DNA of 64,000 bases. Source: Streptomyces pactum. GTDB lineage: Bacteria; Actinomycetota; Actinomycetes; Streptomycetales; Streptomycetaceae. Of this stretch, positions 1 through 24,299 are shown one piece after another; the stretch's first letter is position 1; every line of letters begins with the position of its first letter. A program made the translations under genes and the position numbers. The stretch spans positions 124,001 through 188,000 of the forward strand of contig NZ_CP019724.1 in assembly GCF_002005225.1 (NCBI RefSeq), written 5' to 3'. The notes under the pieces were generated by a model. The model was not told where the DNA came from. It saw only the letters and a list, made by a program, of their open reading frames with translations, and did not search any database.

Positions 1-3000
1 GCCGACGAAGGCGAGTCCGCCGCCCCGCCGCCAGCGCACGAGGTCGCCGGTGCGGTACATCCGGCCGCCCGGTTCGTCGAACGGATCGGCGACGAACCGC
101 TCAGCGGTCAGCGGCCTGCGGTTGAGGTAACCCCGGCCGAGCCCCGTGCCGGCGATGTACAGCTCGCCGGTGACCCCGCACGGCACCGGGCGGAGGCTGG
201 CGTCCAGCACGTACATCCGGACGTTCTGGGTCTGGCTGCCCACCGGGGGCGGGCCGTCGGTGGCCGTTGGGGACGGGTCGACCTCCGCCAGGGTGCTCCA
301 CACGGTGGTCTCGGTGGGCCCGTAGAGGTTGACCACCTGGCTGCCCACCGCGCCCATCTGTTCGGCGACGCTGCTGGTCAGCGCCTCACCGCCGACGAGC
401 AGCCGCAGACCGCGCAGGCCTTCGGGGGCGTTGGCCAGCATCGTGCGGTACAGCGAGGGGGTGGCCTGGAGGACCGTGGCCCCGCTCGCCGCGGCGAGTC
501 CCGACAGCGCGACCGGGTTGCGGATGGTCTCCGGCTCGGCGATGAGCACGCTTGCGCCGTGCAGCAGCGGCAGGTAGACGTCGACGGCGACGATGTCGAA
601 CGCGATCGTCGCCGTCGCCAGGACGCGGTCGTGCGGACCGACCGGGAACCGCTCGGCGAATCCGGTCAGGTTGTTGATGATGCTCCGGTACGAGATCAGC
701 ACGCCCTTGGGGCGGCCGGTGGAGCCGGAGGTGTAAATGATGTAGGCGGCGTTGTCCGGCCGGATCGGCGATACGCGGTCGGTGTCGACGGGATCGGTGC
801 TCGCACGCGCGGACAGCCCGTCCTCTGCCGCGGGATCGCCGAGAACGATCGTCGGGGTGTCGGTCTCCGGCAGGGTGGGCGCGATCTCCGTACGGGTGAT
901 GAGCGCGACGGGGCGGGCGTCCGAGATCAGGAACGCCAGACGCTCCGCCGGATGGGCGGGGTCCATGGGGAGGTACACCGCGCCGGCCTTCTGCACGGCC
1001 AGCATCGCCACGACCATGTCCACCGAGCGCGGGACGGCCAGCGCCACGACGTGCTCCGGGCCGATGCCCCGGGCGATCAGCTCCCGGGCCAGCCGGTTGC
1101 TGCGCTCGTTGAGCTGTGCGTACGTCGCCTGCTCGGTGCCGCAGCGCACCGCCAGGGCGTCGGGGGCGGCGGCGACCTGCTGCTGGAACCGCTCGTGCAG
1201 GTAGTGGTCGGGCAGGGGCCGGGCGGTGTCGTTCCTGGCCGTCAGCAGGTCGCGTCGCTCGTCGGGGCCGAGGTAGTCGACGTGCTCGATGGGTGTCGCG
1301 GGATCGCGCAGCACGGCGCGCAGGAAGGCTTCGTACCAGGCGACGAGCCGCTCCACGGTCTCCCGGTCGAACAGGTCGGTGGCGTACTCGACCGTGCCGT
1401 ACACCCCGTCGGGGCTCCCCGTCGCGGTGCGCCGCTCGGCCATGCTGACGAACAGGTCGAACTTGGCGTTGCGGGCGTGCACGGGGTACGGGGTAGCGGT
1501 CAACCCGGCCAGGTCGGCTGTCACGGCCGCCACGTTCTGGAGCGCGAACATCACCTGGAACAGCGCGTTGCCGGACAGCGAGCGTGCGGGGTTGAGTGTC
1601 TCGACCAGGTGCTCGAACGCCAGGTCCTGGTGGGCGTAGGCGTCGAGGTCGGTGGTGCGGACCCGGGCCAGCAGTTCCCGGAAGCCGGGGTTGTCCGACG
1701 TGTCCGTCCGCAGTACCAGCGTGTTGACGAAGAAGCCGACCAGCGGGTCGAGGATGTCGTCGGTGCGGCCTGCGACAGGCGTGCCGAGCGGGATGTCGGT
1801 GCCGGCCCCGAGCCGGGTCAGCAGAGCGGCGAAGGCGGCCTGCAGCACCATGAACAGGGTGGCCCCGTCGGTCCGCGCCAGGGTGGTGAGACCGGCGTGC
1901 AGGTCCGCGTCGAACGTGAAGTCGACGGTGTCGCCGCGATAGCTGGCCATCGGGGGGCGCGGCCGGTCGGTCGGCAATTCCAGCTCCGCTGCGACGCCGT
2001 CGAGCGCGGCGGTCCAGTACCGCGTCTGCTGCGCGAGGAGGCTGGTGCCGTCCTGTTGATCGCCGAGCAGCCGGGACTGCCAGAGGGTGTAGTCGGCGTA
2101 CTGCACGGGCAGCGGCGTCCAGCCGGGCTCCGCGCCACGGCGCCGCGCGTCGTAGGCCGCACCGAGATCGTCGAGCAAGGGCTTGAGCGACCAGCCGTCA
2201 CCGGCTATGTGGTGCAGCAGCAGGACCAGCACGTGCTCCTCGCCGCCCGCGGTGCCGGCTGCCTGGGTGAACAGCCAGGTGCGCAGTGGGGGTTCGGTCT
2301 CCAGGTCGAAGCCGTGCGCCACGGCCGCGCGGACCGCGCCGTCCAGTTCCGCGGGGTCCACCACGGCGATGTCCAGCCGGGGCGCGCCGGCCTCGGGCTC
2401 GAGCACGAGCTGGTGCGGCACGCCGTCGGTGGCCGGGAAGACGGTGCGCAGGCTCTCGTGCCGCCGCACCACGTCGGCGAGGGCGGCGTGCAGCGCGGCG
2501 GGGTCCAGATGTCCGGCCAGCCGCAGCACGACGGGGATGTTGTAGGTCGGGCTGCGGTCTTCGAGCCGGTTGAGGAACCACAGCCGGCGCTGGGCGAAGG
2601 AGAGCGGTATGCGATCGGGCCGCGGCAGCGGTCGAATCCGCGGTCTGGCTGCTCCGGTGTTGTTCAGCGCGGCCGTCAGACCGGCCACGGTCGAGGTCTC
2701 GAACAACTGCCGCAGGGCGACCTCGACACCGAGGGTGGACCGGATGCGATTGGCGAGGCGGGTGGCGAGCAGCGAGTGTCCGCCGAGGGCGAAGAAGTCG
2801 TCGTCCACACCGGCCTCGGGGAGCCCCAGCACCTCGGCGAAGAGTCCGCAGAGGATGGCCTCGCGCGGGTCACGGGCCTGCCGGCCGCCCGCGGTGCGGT
2901 GCGGTGCGGGAAGCGCGGCGCGGTCGACCTTGCCGCTCGGGCTCAGCGGCAGCTCGGCCAACGTGGTGAAGGTGGACGGCACCATGTAGTCCGGCAGCAC

Positions 3001-5690
3001 GGCGGCGGCCGAGGCACGGACCTCGGCCCCGTCGACCGGAGCCTCGACGAGCAGGTAGGCGGCCAGCTCCTGGCCGCGTGCCACCACCACGGCCCGGCGG
3101 ACGTCGGGATGCCGCGACAGCACCGTCTCGACTTCGCCGAGTTCGATCCGAAAGCCCCGGATCTTGACCTGGTCGTCGGTGCGGCCGAGGAATTCCAGTA
3201 CGCCGTCGCCGTCCTGCCGGGCGAGGTCGCCGGTGCGGTACAGCCGCTCCCCCGGCGTCCACGGATCGGCGACGAACCGCTCCGCGGTCAGTGCGGCCCG
3301 GTCCAGATAGCCCCGGGCGAGCTGCGCGCCGCCCAGGTACAGCTCGCCCGGCACGCCGGGGGGCACCGGACGCAGCCAGGCGTCGAGGACGTACGCCTGG
3401 GTGTTCCAGCCGGGCCGGCCGATCGGTACGGCCTCGTCCCGTACATGCCAGCCCGTCACGTCCACGGCGGCCTCGGTCGGGCCGTAGTAGTTGAGCAGGT
3501 CGGCGTCGAGTGTCCGCCGGAACTCCTGCGCCAGCTCGGCGGGGAGCGCCTCGCCGCTGCACACCACGCGCCGCAGCGAGGTGCACGCGTGCGCCTCCGG
3601 CTCCTCGAGGAACGCCTGGAGCATCGAGGGGACGAAGTGGGCCGTGGTGATGTCCTGGCGCTGGATCAGCTCCGCGAGGTAGCGCGGATCCCGGTGGCCG
3701 TCCGGCCGCGCGAGCACCAGCGTGGCTCCGGTGACGAGCGGCAGGAAGAACTCCCACACCGACACGTCGAAGCTCGACGGCGTCTTCTGCAGCACCCGGT
3801 CGCCGGGGCCCAGCCGGAGGTCGTCCTGCATGCACCGCAGCCGGTTGACGATCGCGGCGTGGCTGACCATCACGCCCTTGGGCCTGCCGGTGGACCCCGA
3901 GGTGTAGATGACGTACGCCGGATGGAGGGGTGAGCCCTCGCACGGCATGAGCGTGCCGGTGTCGGCCTGCGGCACGTGGACCGACGCGGGGTCGTCCAGC
4001 ACGGCCACCGGCCGGGCTTCGGCCAGCATCGCCGCGATCCGGTCCGGCGGATAGCCGGGATCGACCGGCAGATAGGCGGCCCCGGTACGGTGCACCGCAC
4101 ACAGGGCCACCACGAGTTCCAGCGAGCGGGGCAGCGCCACCGCCACGGTGCGCTCCGGCCCGGCTCCCTTCGCGACGAGGTGTGCGGCGAGCCGATTCGT
4201 CCGGTCGTCGAGCTGGGCGTAGGTCAGCGTGGCGTCCTCGTGGACGACCGCCACGGCGTCCGGGCTCTGGGCGGCCTGATCCTGGACCATGCGTGCCAGG
4301 TCGGTGGGGGGCAGCGGCACGTCGGCGCCTCGGCCGCGGGCCAGCGCGTCGGCCCGCTCGGCCGCGGAGAGCACATCGGTCCCGGCGACGGGCCGGCCGG
4401 GCCGGTGGGCCAGCTCGGTCAGGGCGGCGACCAGCCGGCCCACGACGCGCTGCGCCTCCTGGGCGCCGACGGTGTCGGTGCGGTACTGGAGCCGCAACTG
4501 CAACCGGTCGCCGCGCAACGCCGCCACCAGACCCAGCGGGTAGTGCATGGTGTCCTCGGCGTGTTCCACCGAGATCCGCAGCCCGTCCAGGGCTGCCTGG
4601 ACGCCGCCCCGGTCCACCGGATAGTTCTCGAACACCACAGCGGTGTCGAACAGTTCGGTCACGCCCGCGAGGGACTGCAGCTCGGCCAGGCCCAGGTACT
4701 GGTGATCGGCGAGCGCGGACTGTTCACGCTGGATGCGGGCGGCGAGGTCGCCGAGCGATTCGGCCGGGTCGAGCCGGACGCGCACCGGCACGGTGTTGAT
4801 CAGCAGGCCCACCATCGACTCGATCCCGGGCAGCACCGGGGGCCGGCCGGAGGTCACTCCGCCGAACACCACGTCGTGCTGCCCGGTCAGCCGGGCCAGC
4901 AGCAGGGCCCAGCAGGTCTGCACCGCTGTATTGACCGTGACGCGCAGCGACTTCGCGGTGTCCTGCAGGGTCGCGGTGAAGCGCTCCGGCAGCGTGACCT
5001 CGACATGCTCGTGACGGGCCGGCTCCGCGGCACGCTGCGGTCCGGGGCCGGTCGTGGGGACCAGCGTCCCCTCTGTCAGGCCTGTGAGGGCCTCGCGCCA
5101 CACGCGCCGGGCCTCCTCGCGGTCCCGCTGGGACAGCCACGCAAGGTAGTCCCGGTAGGGCGGGGCCGGTGGGAGCTGCGAGCCGTCTCCGTCGGCGGCG
5201 TAGAGGGCGAACAGCTCGCGCAGCAGCAGCGGACCGGACCAGCCGTCGAGCAGGATGTGATGGTTGGTCACCACGAAACGGTGGGTGTCCGGTGCGAGAC
5301 GCACCAGGATGAAACGGATCAGCGGTGGCTCGGTCAGGTCGAAGCCGGCGTCCCGGTCCGCCCGCAGCAGCCGGTCCAGTTCGGCGTCCCGGTCGGGCTC
5401 CGGCAGCCTTGACAGGTCGTGCTCCAGCCAGTCGACGGTGACGTGGCGCGGCACGACCTGGACGGGTGTGCCCTCGCGTCGGCTGACGAAGCCGGCCCGA
5501 AGATTCGGGTGGCGGGTCAGCACCTGCTCCGCGGCGCGGCGTAGCCGGTCGGGACGCACGGCCCCGTCGAGTCCGAGGACCAACTGCACGACGTAGGGGT
5601 CGGCCTGCCCGCCGTCCAGCAGTGAGTGGAACAGCAGCCCCTCTTGCAGCGGTGACAGCGGTAGGACGTCGGCCAGCCCGGAACGAGCCA

Positions 5691-5691
<1 letters not shown>
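1..5691 (-). CDS. Non-ribosomal peptide synthetase, C-A-T-C-A..., partial at the left edge
   Basis: This is the second NRPS of the peptide operon; the 5' end is present and the gene runs off the window after about 1,897 residues. It starts with ATG at 5691, sharing one base with the TGA of the upstream NRPS (TGATG). Domains: C (opening LPLSPLQEGLLFH, HHILLDGWS near residue 145), A ([10 protein letters not shown] near 600), T (GGHSLLATR near 970), C (HHIAGDGWS near 1163), A ([10 protein letters not shown] near 1655, cut off). The first C opening is the type that accepts a D-residue donor, which fits the epimerase ending the preceding protein. Specificity residues aligned by eye to GrsA give DVWHVSYVD for the first A (closest to serine, DVWHLSLID) and DIVQLGLVW for the second (closest to glycine, DILQLGLIW). 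Domain calls are firm; substrates are inference. Confidence 0.93.
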
Positions 5692-19697
<14,006 letters not shown>

Positions 19698-19740
19698 GAG
19701 TACCCTCCACCCACTCCGGTTCCCGGATGGTCCGCGACGG

Positions 19741-21003
19741 TCACGACAGGCGGGCCGGGTGCGCGCCGTCCCGTGGTACGCCGCGCACCGGCATGGACGT
19801 GACCCCGGCGACGAAGTTGGAGGCCAGGTGCCGCACCTCCCCGGCCGGTTCGATCCGCTCGACCAGCGCGCAGACGCGCTCCAGGAGCATGCGCAGCGAC
19901 AGCCGTGCCAGCGCGGCCCCGACGCAGTAGTGGGGCCCGAATCCGAAGGCGATGTGCCGGTTGGGACGGCGTGTGATATCGAACGTGTAGGGGTCGGCGA
20001 AGACGTCCTCGTCCCGGTTGGCCGACCCCAGCCACACCGCAAGCGCTGAGCCGGCCTTGACCGTACTGTCGCTCAGCCGCACGTCCTGGGTGGCGTACCG
20101 CATGAAGTGGCTGGCCGGTGATGTCCAGCGCAGTCCCTCTTCGACGCAGCCGGCGACCAGGGAGGGGTCCGCGACGACCGCGCGGTAGGCGTCGGGGTGG
20201 TCCATCAGGGCCTGGACCAGTCCGGTGACGGTGTGCGGGGTGGTGACGTTCGCGCCCAGGATGAGGCTGTAGCAGTTGTAGACGATGCTTTCGTGGTCCA
20301 GCGGCTTCCCGTCGATCCGCGTTTGCATCAGGTGGCCGATCAAGTCGTCCGTCGGGGTCCCGTCCCGCGCGGCGAGCTGTTCCGAGAAGTACTCGAACAG
20401 CTCATGGTGCGCGGTGACGAGCGTGAGTGGGGCCGAGCCCTCCTGGAAGGCCGGGTCATGGGGCGCGACGGCCATGGTGGTCAGCTTCGTCAGACGCGGC
20501 CAGTCCGATTCCGGCAGACCCATGAAGGTGCCGATGAAGTCCATCGGGAAGTCGGCGGCGAGCACGGCGAGATCGGTGGACTCGCCGTTCAACAGCGGCT
20601 CGACCAGCCGGTCGACGGGCTTGAGCAAGGTGTTGCGCCGTGCGTTCACCGCCCGTGCCGACAGCACCCGGTTCAGCGATTCGCGCAGCATGGTGTGGTG
20701 AGGCGGGTCGCTCGCCGCCATCATCTTGCCGCCGGCCGGGTCCCCGACGTCCAGGGCGCTGAGGAGGGTGCCCCGCTCGGAGGTGAAGTCCTCATGGTCG
20801 CGCAGCACCCGGCAGGCGTCCGCGTAGCGCGTCACCGACCAGAACTGCCGCCCGTCGGGCAGTTGTTGCCGGTGCACCGGCGCCTCGGCGCGCAGGGCCC
20901 GCCAGACCGCGTGCGGGTGACCCTCGCTGTGCAGGAACGGATCGAACAGATCGACGCTGTCCAGATCGACCTGCCCGTCCGGAGCGTTTGGCGACATCCT
21001 CAT
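19741..21003 (-). CDS. Cytochrome P450
   Basis: 420-residue soluble bacterial P450. The haem loop is [15 protein letters not shown] with its cysteine ligand, and the ExxR motif is EGLR. The I-helix segment reads LGANVTTPH: the usual acidic residue before Thr-Thr (A-G-x-D/E-T-T) is Val, as if proton delivery or substrate binding differs from standard family members. The gene overlaps the upstream A-T gene by four bases (ATGA) and is followed after 43 bases by the four-module NRPS, so it belongs to the peptide operon. Position next to a stand-alone A-T didomain matches the NovH/NovI and NikP1/NikQ pattern, where a P450 beta-hydroxylates an aminoacyl group held on a carrier. I infer hydroxylation of valyl-S-T. 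Hydroxylation of an NRPS-bound residue is the alternative. Confidence 0.93.
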   Translation of the reverse strand: MRMSPNAPDGQVDLDSVDLFDPFLHSEGHPHAVWRALRAEAPVHRQQLPDGRQFWSVTRYADACRVLRDHEDFTSERGTLLSALDVGDPAGGKMMAASDPPHHTMLRESLNRVLSARAVNARRNTLLKPVDRLVEPLLNGESTDLAVLAADFPMDFIGTFMGLPESDWPRLTKLTTMAVAPHDPAFQEGSAPLTLVTAHHELFEYFSEQLAARDGTPTDDLIGHLMQTRIDGKPLDHESIVYNCYSLILGANVTTPHTVTGLVQALMDHPDAYRAVVADPSLVAGCVEEGLRWTSPASHFMRYATQDVRLSDSTVKAGSALAVWLGSANRDEDVFADPYTFDITRRPNRHIAFGFGPHYCVGAALARLSLRMLLERVCALVERIEPAGEVRHLASNFVAGVTSMPVRGVPRDGAHPARLS

Positions 21004-22712
21004 CGGCGCCGCTCCTCGACCAGCGCCGCCAGCCCGGCCACGGTCGGCCGCAGATAGAAGTCGCGCGGGGCGATCGTCACGCCGAACTCCCTGGCAACGT
21101 CCTCGGCCATCCGCATACTGAGCAGCGAGTGGCCGCCCAGCGCGATGAAGTCGTCGTCGATCCCGATGCGGTCGACACCCAGCAGATCGGACCAGATCTC
21201 GGCGATGAGCGTCTCCACCCCGGTGGCCGGCGGCACGAAGTCGGAGAAGAGGTCCGGACGTTCACGCGACACGGTGCCGGCCAGCGCCGAGCGGTCGACC
21301 TTGCCGTTCGCGGTCAGCGGCAGCTCGTCGACGATGCGGTAGGTCGCCGGCCGCGCGTAGTCGGGCAGCGCCTGCGCCATCTGACGCCGCATGCCGAGGA
21401 CCGACACCACCTGTCCGCGATGGGGTGCCACGAATGCGGCAAGCCTGAGCGCGCCGGTGGGGCCGGGCTGTGCCACGACCGCCGCCGAGCGAACGCCGGG
21501 CAGGTGCGCCAGGACTGTCTCCGCCTCGCCTGGTTCCACCCGGAAGCCGTTGATCTTGACCTGTCGGTCGGACCGCTCGAGGAACTCCAGCACACCGTCG
21601 GACCGCACGCGGACCAGATCGCCGGTGCGGTACATCCGTCCGCCGGGCGGAGAACTCCACGGGTCGGCGACGAACCGCGCACCGGTCTGCCCCGGCTCGC
21701 CCAGGTATCCCCTGGCGAGCCCGGAGCCCACGGCGTAGAGCTCGCCGACCTCGGCCGGCCGCAGTCGGGCATCGAGGACGCGCACCTCGGTGCCCGTGAT
21801 CGGCCGCCCGACCGGTACCGGGTCGGTGTCGCCGGCTGTGATGTCGTGGCAGCACGTGAACGTCGTGTTCTCGGTCGGGCCGTAGCCGTTGACGAGCCGG
21901 ATCCCCGGCAGCCGCGAGAGAACCAGCTCGGCATGGCGCGGGGACACCACGTCTCCGCCGACGACGAGGCGCCGCACGTTCGCCAGCAGGTCGAGGTGGT
22001 GGTCGACGACCTGCTGGAACAGGCCTGCGGTCAACCACAGCGTGGTGATCTTGTGGTCGCTGACGAAGCGCGCCAGCTCGGCCGGCGACGGCTCCCCCGG
22101 GGGATGGACCAGCAGCTCGGCGCCGTTGAGCAGGGGAGCCCAGATCTCGAAGGTGGAGGCGTCGAACGCGACGGGGGCGAACTGCAGGAAACGGTCGTCG
22201 GGTTCGACCGGTGCGTAGGCCTGGTCGCGCACCAGCCGAAGGACCGACTCGTGCGGTATGGCGACACCTTTCGGGGCGCCGGTCGACCCCGAAGTGAACG
22301 CGACATAGGCGAGGTTGCCGCCGCCCGCCCGGGTCGCCCGATCGCCGGCCGGAGCCGGGCCGGCGGGCGTCGAGGGCTCGATCACGGCCCCGGTCGCGTC
22401 GAGAAGGCAGCTCACACTCGCCGACCGCAGGGCCCTCGCACGCCAGTGGTCCGGCTGCCGGGGATCGACGGGCACATACGCGGCGCCGGCCTTGAGGATG
22501 CCGAGCAGCGTGACCACCAGGTCGAGGGACCGCTCGGCCAGCACGCCCACTCTCGCCTCCACGCCTATTCCCCGGGCGGCCAGTCGACGCGCTGTCTCGT
22601 CGGCCCGGGCATCCAACTGCGTGTAGGTCAGAGCGCCGTCATGCCCGTGGAGTGCCACCTTGTGCGGGGTCGCGGCGGCCTGGGCGCTGAACAGCTCATG
22701 GACCGTGTCCAT
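21000..22712 (-). CDS. Stand-alone A-T didomain, valine-type
   Basis: 570 residues: one adenylation domain ([24 protein letters not shown]) and one carrier domain (GGHSLLSMR) near the C-terminus; no C or TE. Start ATG 22712 shares one base with the TGA of the upstream gene (TGATG); the stop overlaps the P450 start. Specificity residues read by alignment to GrsA are DAFWVGGTF, nearly the textbook valine code (DAFWIGGTF). Free-standing A-T proteins usually hold an amino acid for modification before use elsewhere. Here a P450 follows and a Cys-nucleophile thioesterase-fold protein precedes it, so valine is probably activated, hydroxylated on this carrier and then passed on or released. No MbtH-like partner is visible in the window. 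Confidence 0.93.
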   Translation of the reverse strand: MDTVHELFSAQAAATPHKVALHGHDGALTYTQLDARADETARRLAARGIGVEARVGVLAERSLDLVVTLLGILKAGAAYVPVDPRQPDHWRARALRSASVSCLLDATGAVIEPSTPAGPAPAGDRATRAGGGNLAYVAFTSGSTGAPKGVAIPHESVLRLVRDQAYAPVEPDDRFLQFAPVAFDASTFEIWAPLLNGAELLVHPPGEPSPAELARFVSDHKITTLWLTAGLFQQVVDHHLDLLANVRRLVVGGDVVSPRHAELVLSRLPGIRLVNGYGPTENTTFTCCHDITAGDTDPVPVGRPITGTEVRVLDARLRPAEVGELYAVGSGLARGYLGEPGQTGARFVADPWSSPPGGRMYRTGDLVRVRSDGVLEFLERSDRQVKINGFRVEPGEAETVLAHLPGVRSAAVVAQPGPTGALRLAAFVAPHRGQVVSVLGMRRQMAQALPDYARPATYRIVDELPLTANGKVDRSALAGTVSRERPDLFSDFVPPATGVETLIAEIWSDLLGVDRIGIDDDFIALGGHSLLSMRMAEDVAREFGVTIAPRDFYLRPTVAGLAALVEERRR

Positions 22713-23461
22713 CAAGCCACGCCCTCCATGTCCCGCGCCAGCTCTGCCACGAGTGCCAGGGGCGCGTTCAGGAAGGTGTGATGCGTGCCGCGCACGGTGA
22801 TGAACCGGACGTCGTCGCCGTACGCCCGCCAGCCGGCCATCAACTCGGGCCGTACCTCGTCGTCGGAGTCCCATCCAATCGCGGTCACCCCGCCTGGCAG
22901 CGAGACCGGAGCGGGGAGCTGGTACGCCTTGTGGGCGCGAATGTCGGCCTTCATCACCGAGAGCCCTAGATCCAGCAGCTCCGGCGTCAGCCGACTGCCC
23001 ATCGACTTGGCCAACGTGGTCACTTCCATAGCCAGCTCGTCGTCCCCCATGGAAAGGAACCGGCCGTAGGGCGGCTCGTGCGGAGCTACCTGGGAGGAGA
23101 CGAACAACCGGCTTGGCGTCGGCAGACCAGCTCGCTCCAACTGACAAGCTGTCGCGAAGGCTGCCAGCGCCGAGCTGCAATGTCCGAAGAAGGCGAACGG
23201 GCGGTCCAGGTAGGGTTGAAGTTGCGATATTGCCTGCTCGGCATAATTCTCGAAGGTTCCGAAATGCGGTTCGCTCAGCCGGTTCTCCCGACCTGGCGGC
23301 TGTACCGGACAGACCTCCGCCGACCCCACGTTTGACGGCCAACGCGCATACATTGAGGCCCCGACGCCGGAGTACGGGAAACAGAAGATCCGGCAGGGCG
23401 CAGTCGCGCTGGGACGGTGAAGCAACCATTGTCCGCGGACGCGACCGGTCTCGAGCGACAT
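22712..23461 (-). CDS. Thioesterase-fold acyltransferase/hydrolase with Cys nucleophile
   Basis: 249 residues of the type II thioesterase alpha/beta-hydrolase family, first gene of the peptide operon. ATG 23461 follows GGGGAG at about 6 bases. The nucleophile elbow is G93-H-C95-S-S instead of GHSxG, so the expected catalytic Ser is Cys. His227/228 (GTHHTF) and Asp in WDSDDEVRPE supply the rest of the triad. Type II thioesterases normally hydrolyse misloaded carriers. Cys variants of this fold (SyrC, CmaE) instead transfer aminoacyl groups between carrier domains, and Bhp-type hydrolases release beta-hydroxy amino acids next to A-T/P450 pairs. The direct link to an A-T didomain makes aminoacyl shuttling or release my preferred role; plain editing remains possible. 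Confidence 0.85.
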   Translation of the reverse strand: MSLETGRVRGQWLLHRPSATAPCRIFCFPYSGVGASMYARWPSNVGSAEVCPVQPPGRENRLSEPHFGTFENYAEQAISQLQPYLDRPFAFFGHCSSALAAFATACQLERAGLPTPSRLFVSSQVAPHEPPYGRFLSMGDDELAMEVTTLAKSMGSRLTPELLDLGLSVMKADIRAHKAYQLPAPVSLPGGVTAIGWDSDDEVRPELMAGWRAYGDDVRFITVRGTHHTFLNAPLALVAELARDMEGVA

Positions 23462-23686
23462 GCAGTCTCCCCGTTAGTCCTATGGCCGATACCGGGGTGC
23501 GCCGATCGCCGCGCGCTCACGCCTGGGCAGAAGAAGCGGCGCCATGCGCTTTCGGGCCAGTGCGGCACGGGACAAACGCCCGGGCGTTCAACTTCGAACT
23601 CCTGTTCGCGATTTGGGTCGCTCTTCAAGATTCGCATGACGCCCTAGGCGACACAAGCGATCTTCTCTGCGCGTCCGGAACCATTC

Positions 23687-23716
23687 GCTCGACTTTTCTT
23701 ACGCTGAGTGCTCGAC
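23687..23716 (-). promoter_or_regulatory. Heptamer direct repeat upstream of the peptide operon
   Basis: Read on the minus strand, GTCGAGC occurs twice (23716-23710 and 23693-23687) separated by 16 bases that include an A-rich TAAGAAAAG stretch. Streptomyces antibiotic regulatory proteins bind TCGAG-type heptamers repeated at about 22-base steps; the step here is 23. It lies 226 bases upstream of the first peptide gene. Candidate activator site only. Confidence 0.3.
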
Positions 23717-23766
23717 GTCGGCGCTCAGGACAGAATTGGGGGGTTCCTCCCCTTGCAGCGACGTCG

Positions 23767-23788
23767 TACGTTAACAATCGATAACGTA
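23767..23788. promoter_or_regulatory. TACGTTA-N8-TAACGTA inverted repeat
   Basis: Perfect 7-base arms (23767-23773 and 23782-23788) around an 8-base A/T-rich spacer, striking in such G+C-rich DNA. The geometry is typical of a dimeric TetR- or GntR-type operator. It lies upstream of the minus-strand peptide operon. No regulator gene is in the window to pair it with. Confidence 0.4.
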
Positions 23789-24254
23789 AGTCCTGCTGTC
23801 AGCACCTTCGAACTCGCTTGAACTGGCCGGATTTGATCTGCGTTTCGGTGAGCGTCCCGCCGCCCGGCACCGCGAGCGGGGGTGAGTACTCAACGGTGAT
23901 GTGGCGGTGCGCGACAGCGGTGGCACCCGTGTCCGGAAGGACCTCGCCCACTCGGCGGGCGGGGAGGCGGTTGCCGGCGGCGAGAACGCGCAGAGGTGAA
24001 CTCTTCGACGGCGACGCCGGTCGTGGCCTCGGCGTGGTCGAGGGAACGGGAGCAGGCATCCCCCGATCGAGGAGAGCGTCTCTCCTCACGGGGGAGACGC
24101 AGGCCCCTGCCGCTCTGTCACGGTGGCGGCATGTCGAGCCTCCTGCTGGCGCTGACACGTGCGGTGACCTGCACCCGCCGGCTGCACATGCTGGTGCGAT
24201 GGTGCCGTTCGCCTGCGCCATGGCCCGTTCGGCCCAGGCAGGCAGGTGTGGCGG

Positions 24255-24292
24255 GGGCCGCCGGAACGCGGGGGATGTCGTTCCGGCGGCCC
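24255..24292 (-). terminator. Hairpin directly after the chain length factor gene
   Basis: Perfect 13-base arms GGGCCGCCGGAAC (24255-24267) and GTTCCGGCGGCCC (24280-24292) with a 12-base loop, starting 8 bases past the CLF stop. No U-run, as usual in Streptomyces. It suggests the transcript ends here, so an ACP gene is not co-transcribed downstream. Confidence 0.6.
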
Positions 24293-24299
24293 GGTCCGG

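Larger units (their letters stand above)
23462..24299. other. Non-coding strip between peptide operon and KS/CLF genes
   Basis: About 840 bases with no gene I can support. Open frames here are low-complexity readings without recognisable domains or good ribosome sites. The strip is less G+C-rich around 23.59-23.80 kb than its surroundings, as expected for a promoter of the minus-strand peptide operon. It carries a heptamer direct repeat, a TACGTTA inverted repeat and the hairpin behind the CLF gene, listed separately. It probably marks the border between the peptide and polyketide transcription units. Confidence 0.6.

Noticed and set aside
559..3933. Very long plus-strand open frames over the NRPS genes (also 7122-10457, 10791-14432, 15741-19001)
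   Set aside because: They are antisense shadows of NRPS reading frames caused by high G+C; their translations are Arg/Gly/Val-rich without any domain, whereas the minus-strand frames show complete C, A, T and E motifs.
19698..20042. N-terminal extension of the four-module NRPS to an ATG at 20042
   Set aside because: It would run through the P450 gene and gives low-complexity Ser/Arg/Thr sequence; GTG 19697 has a strong ribosome site.
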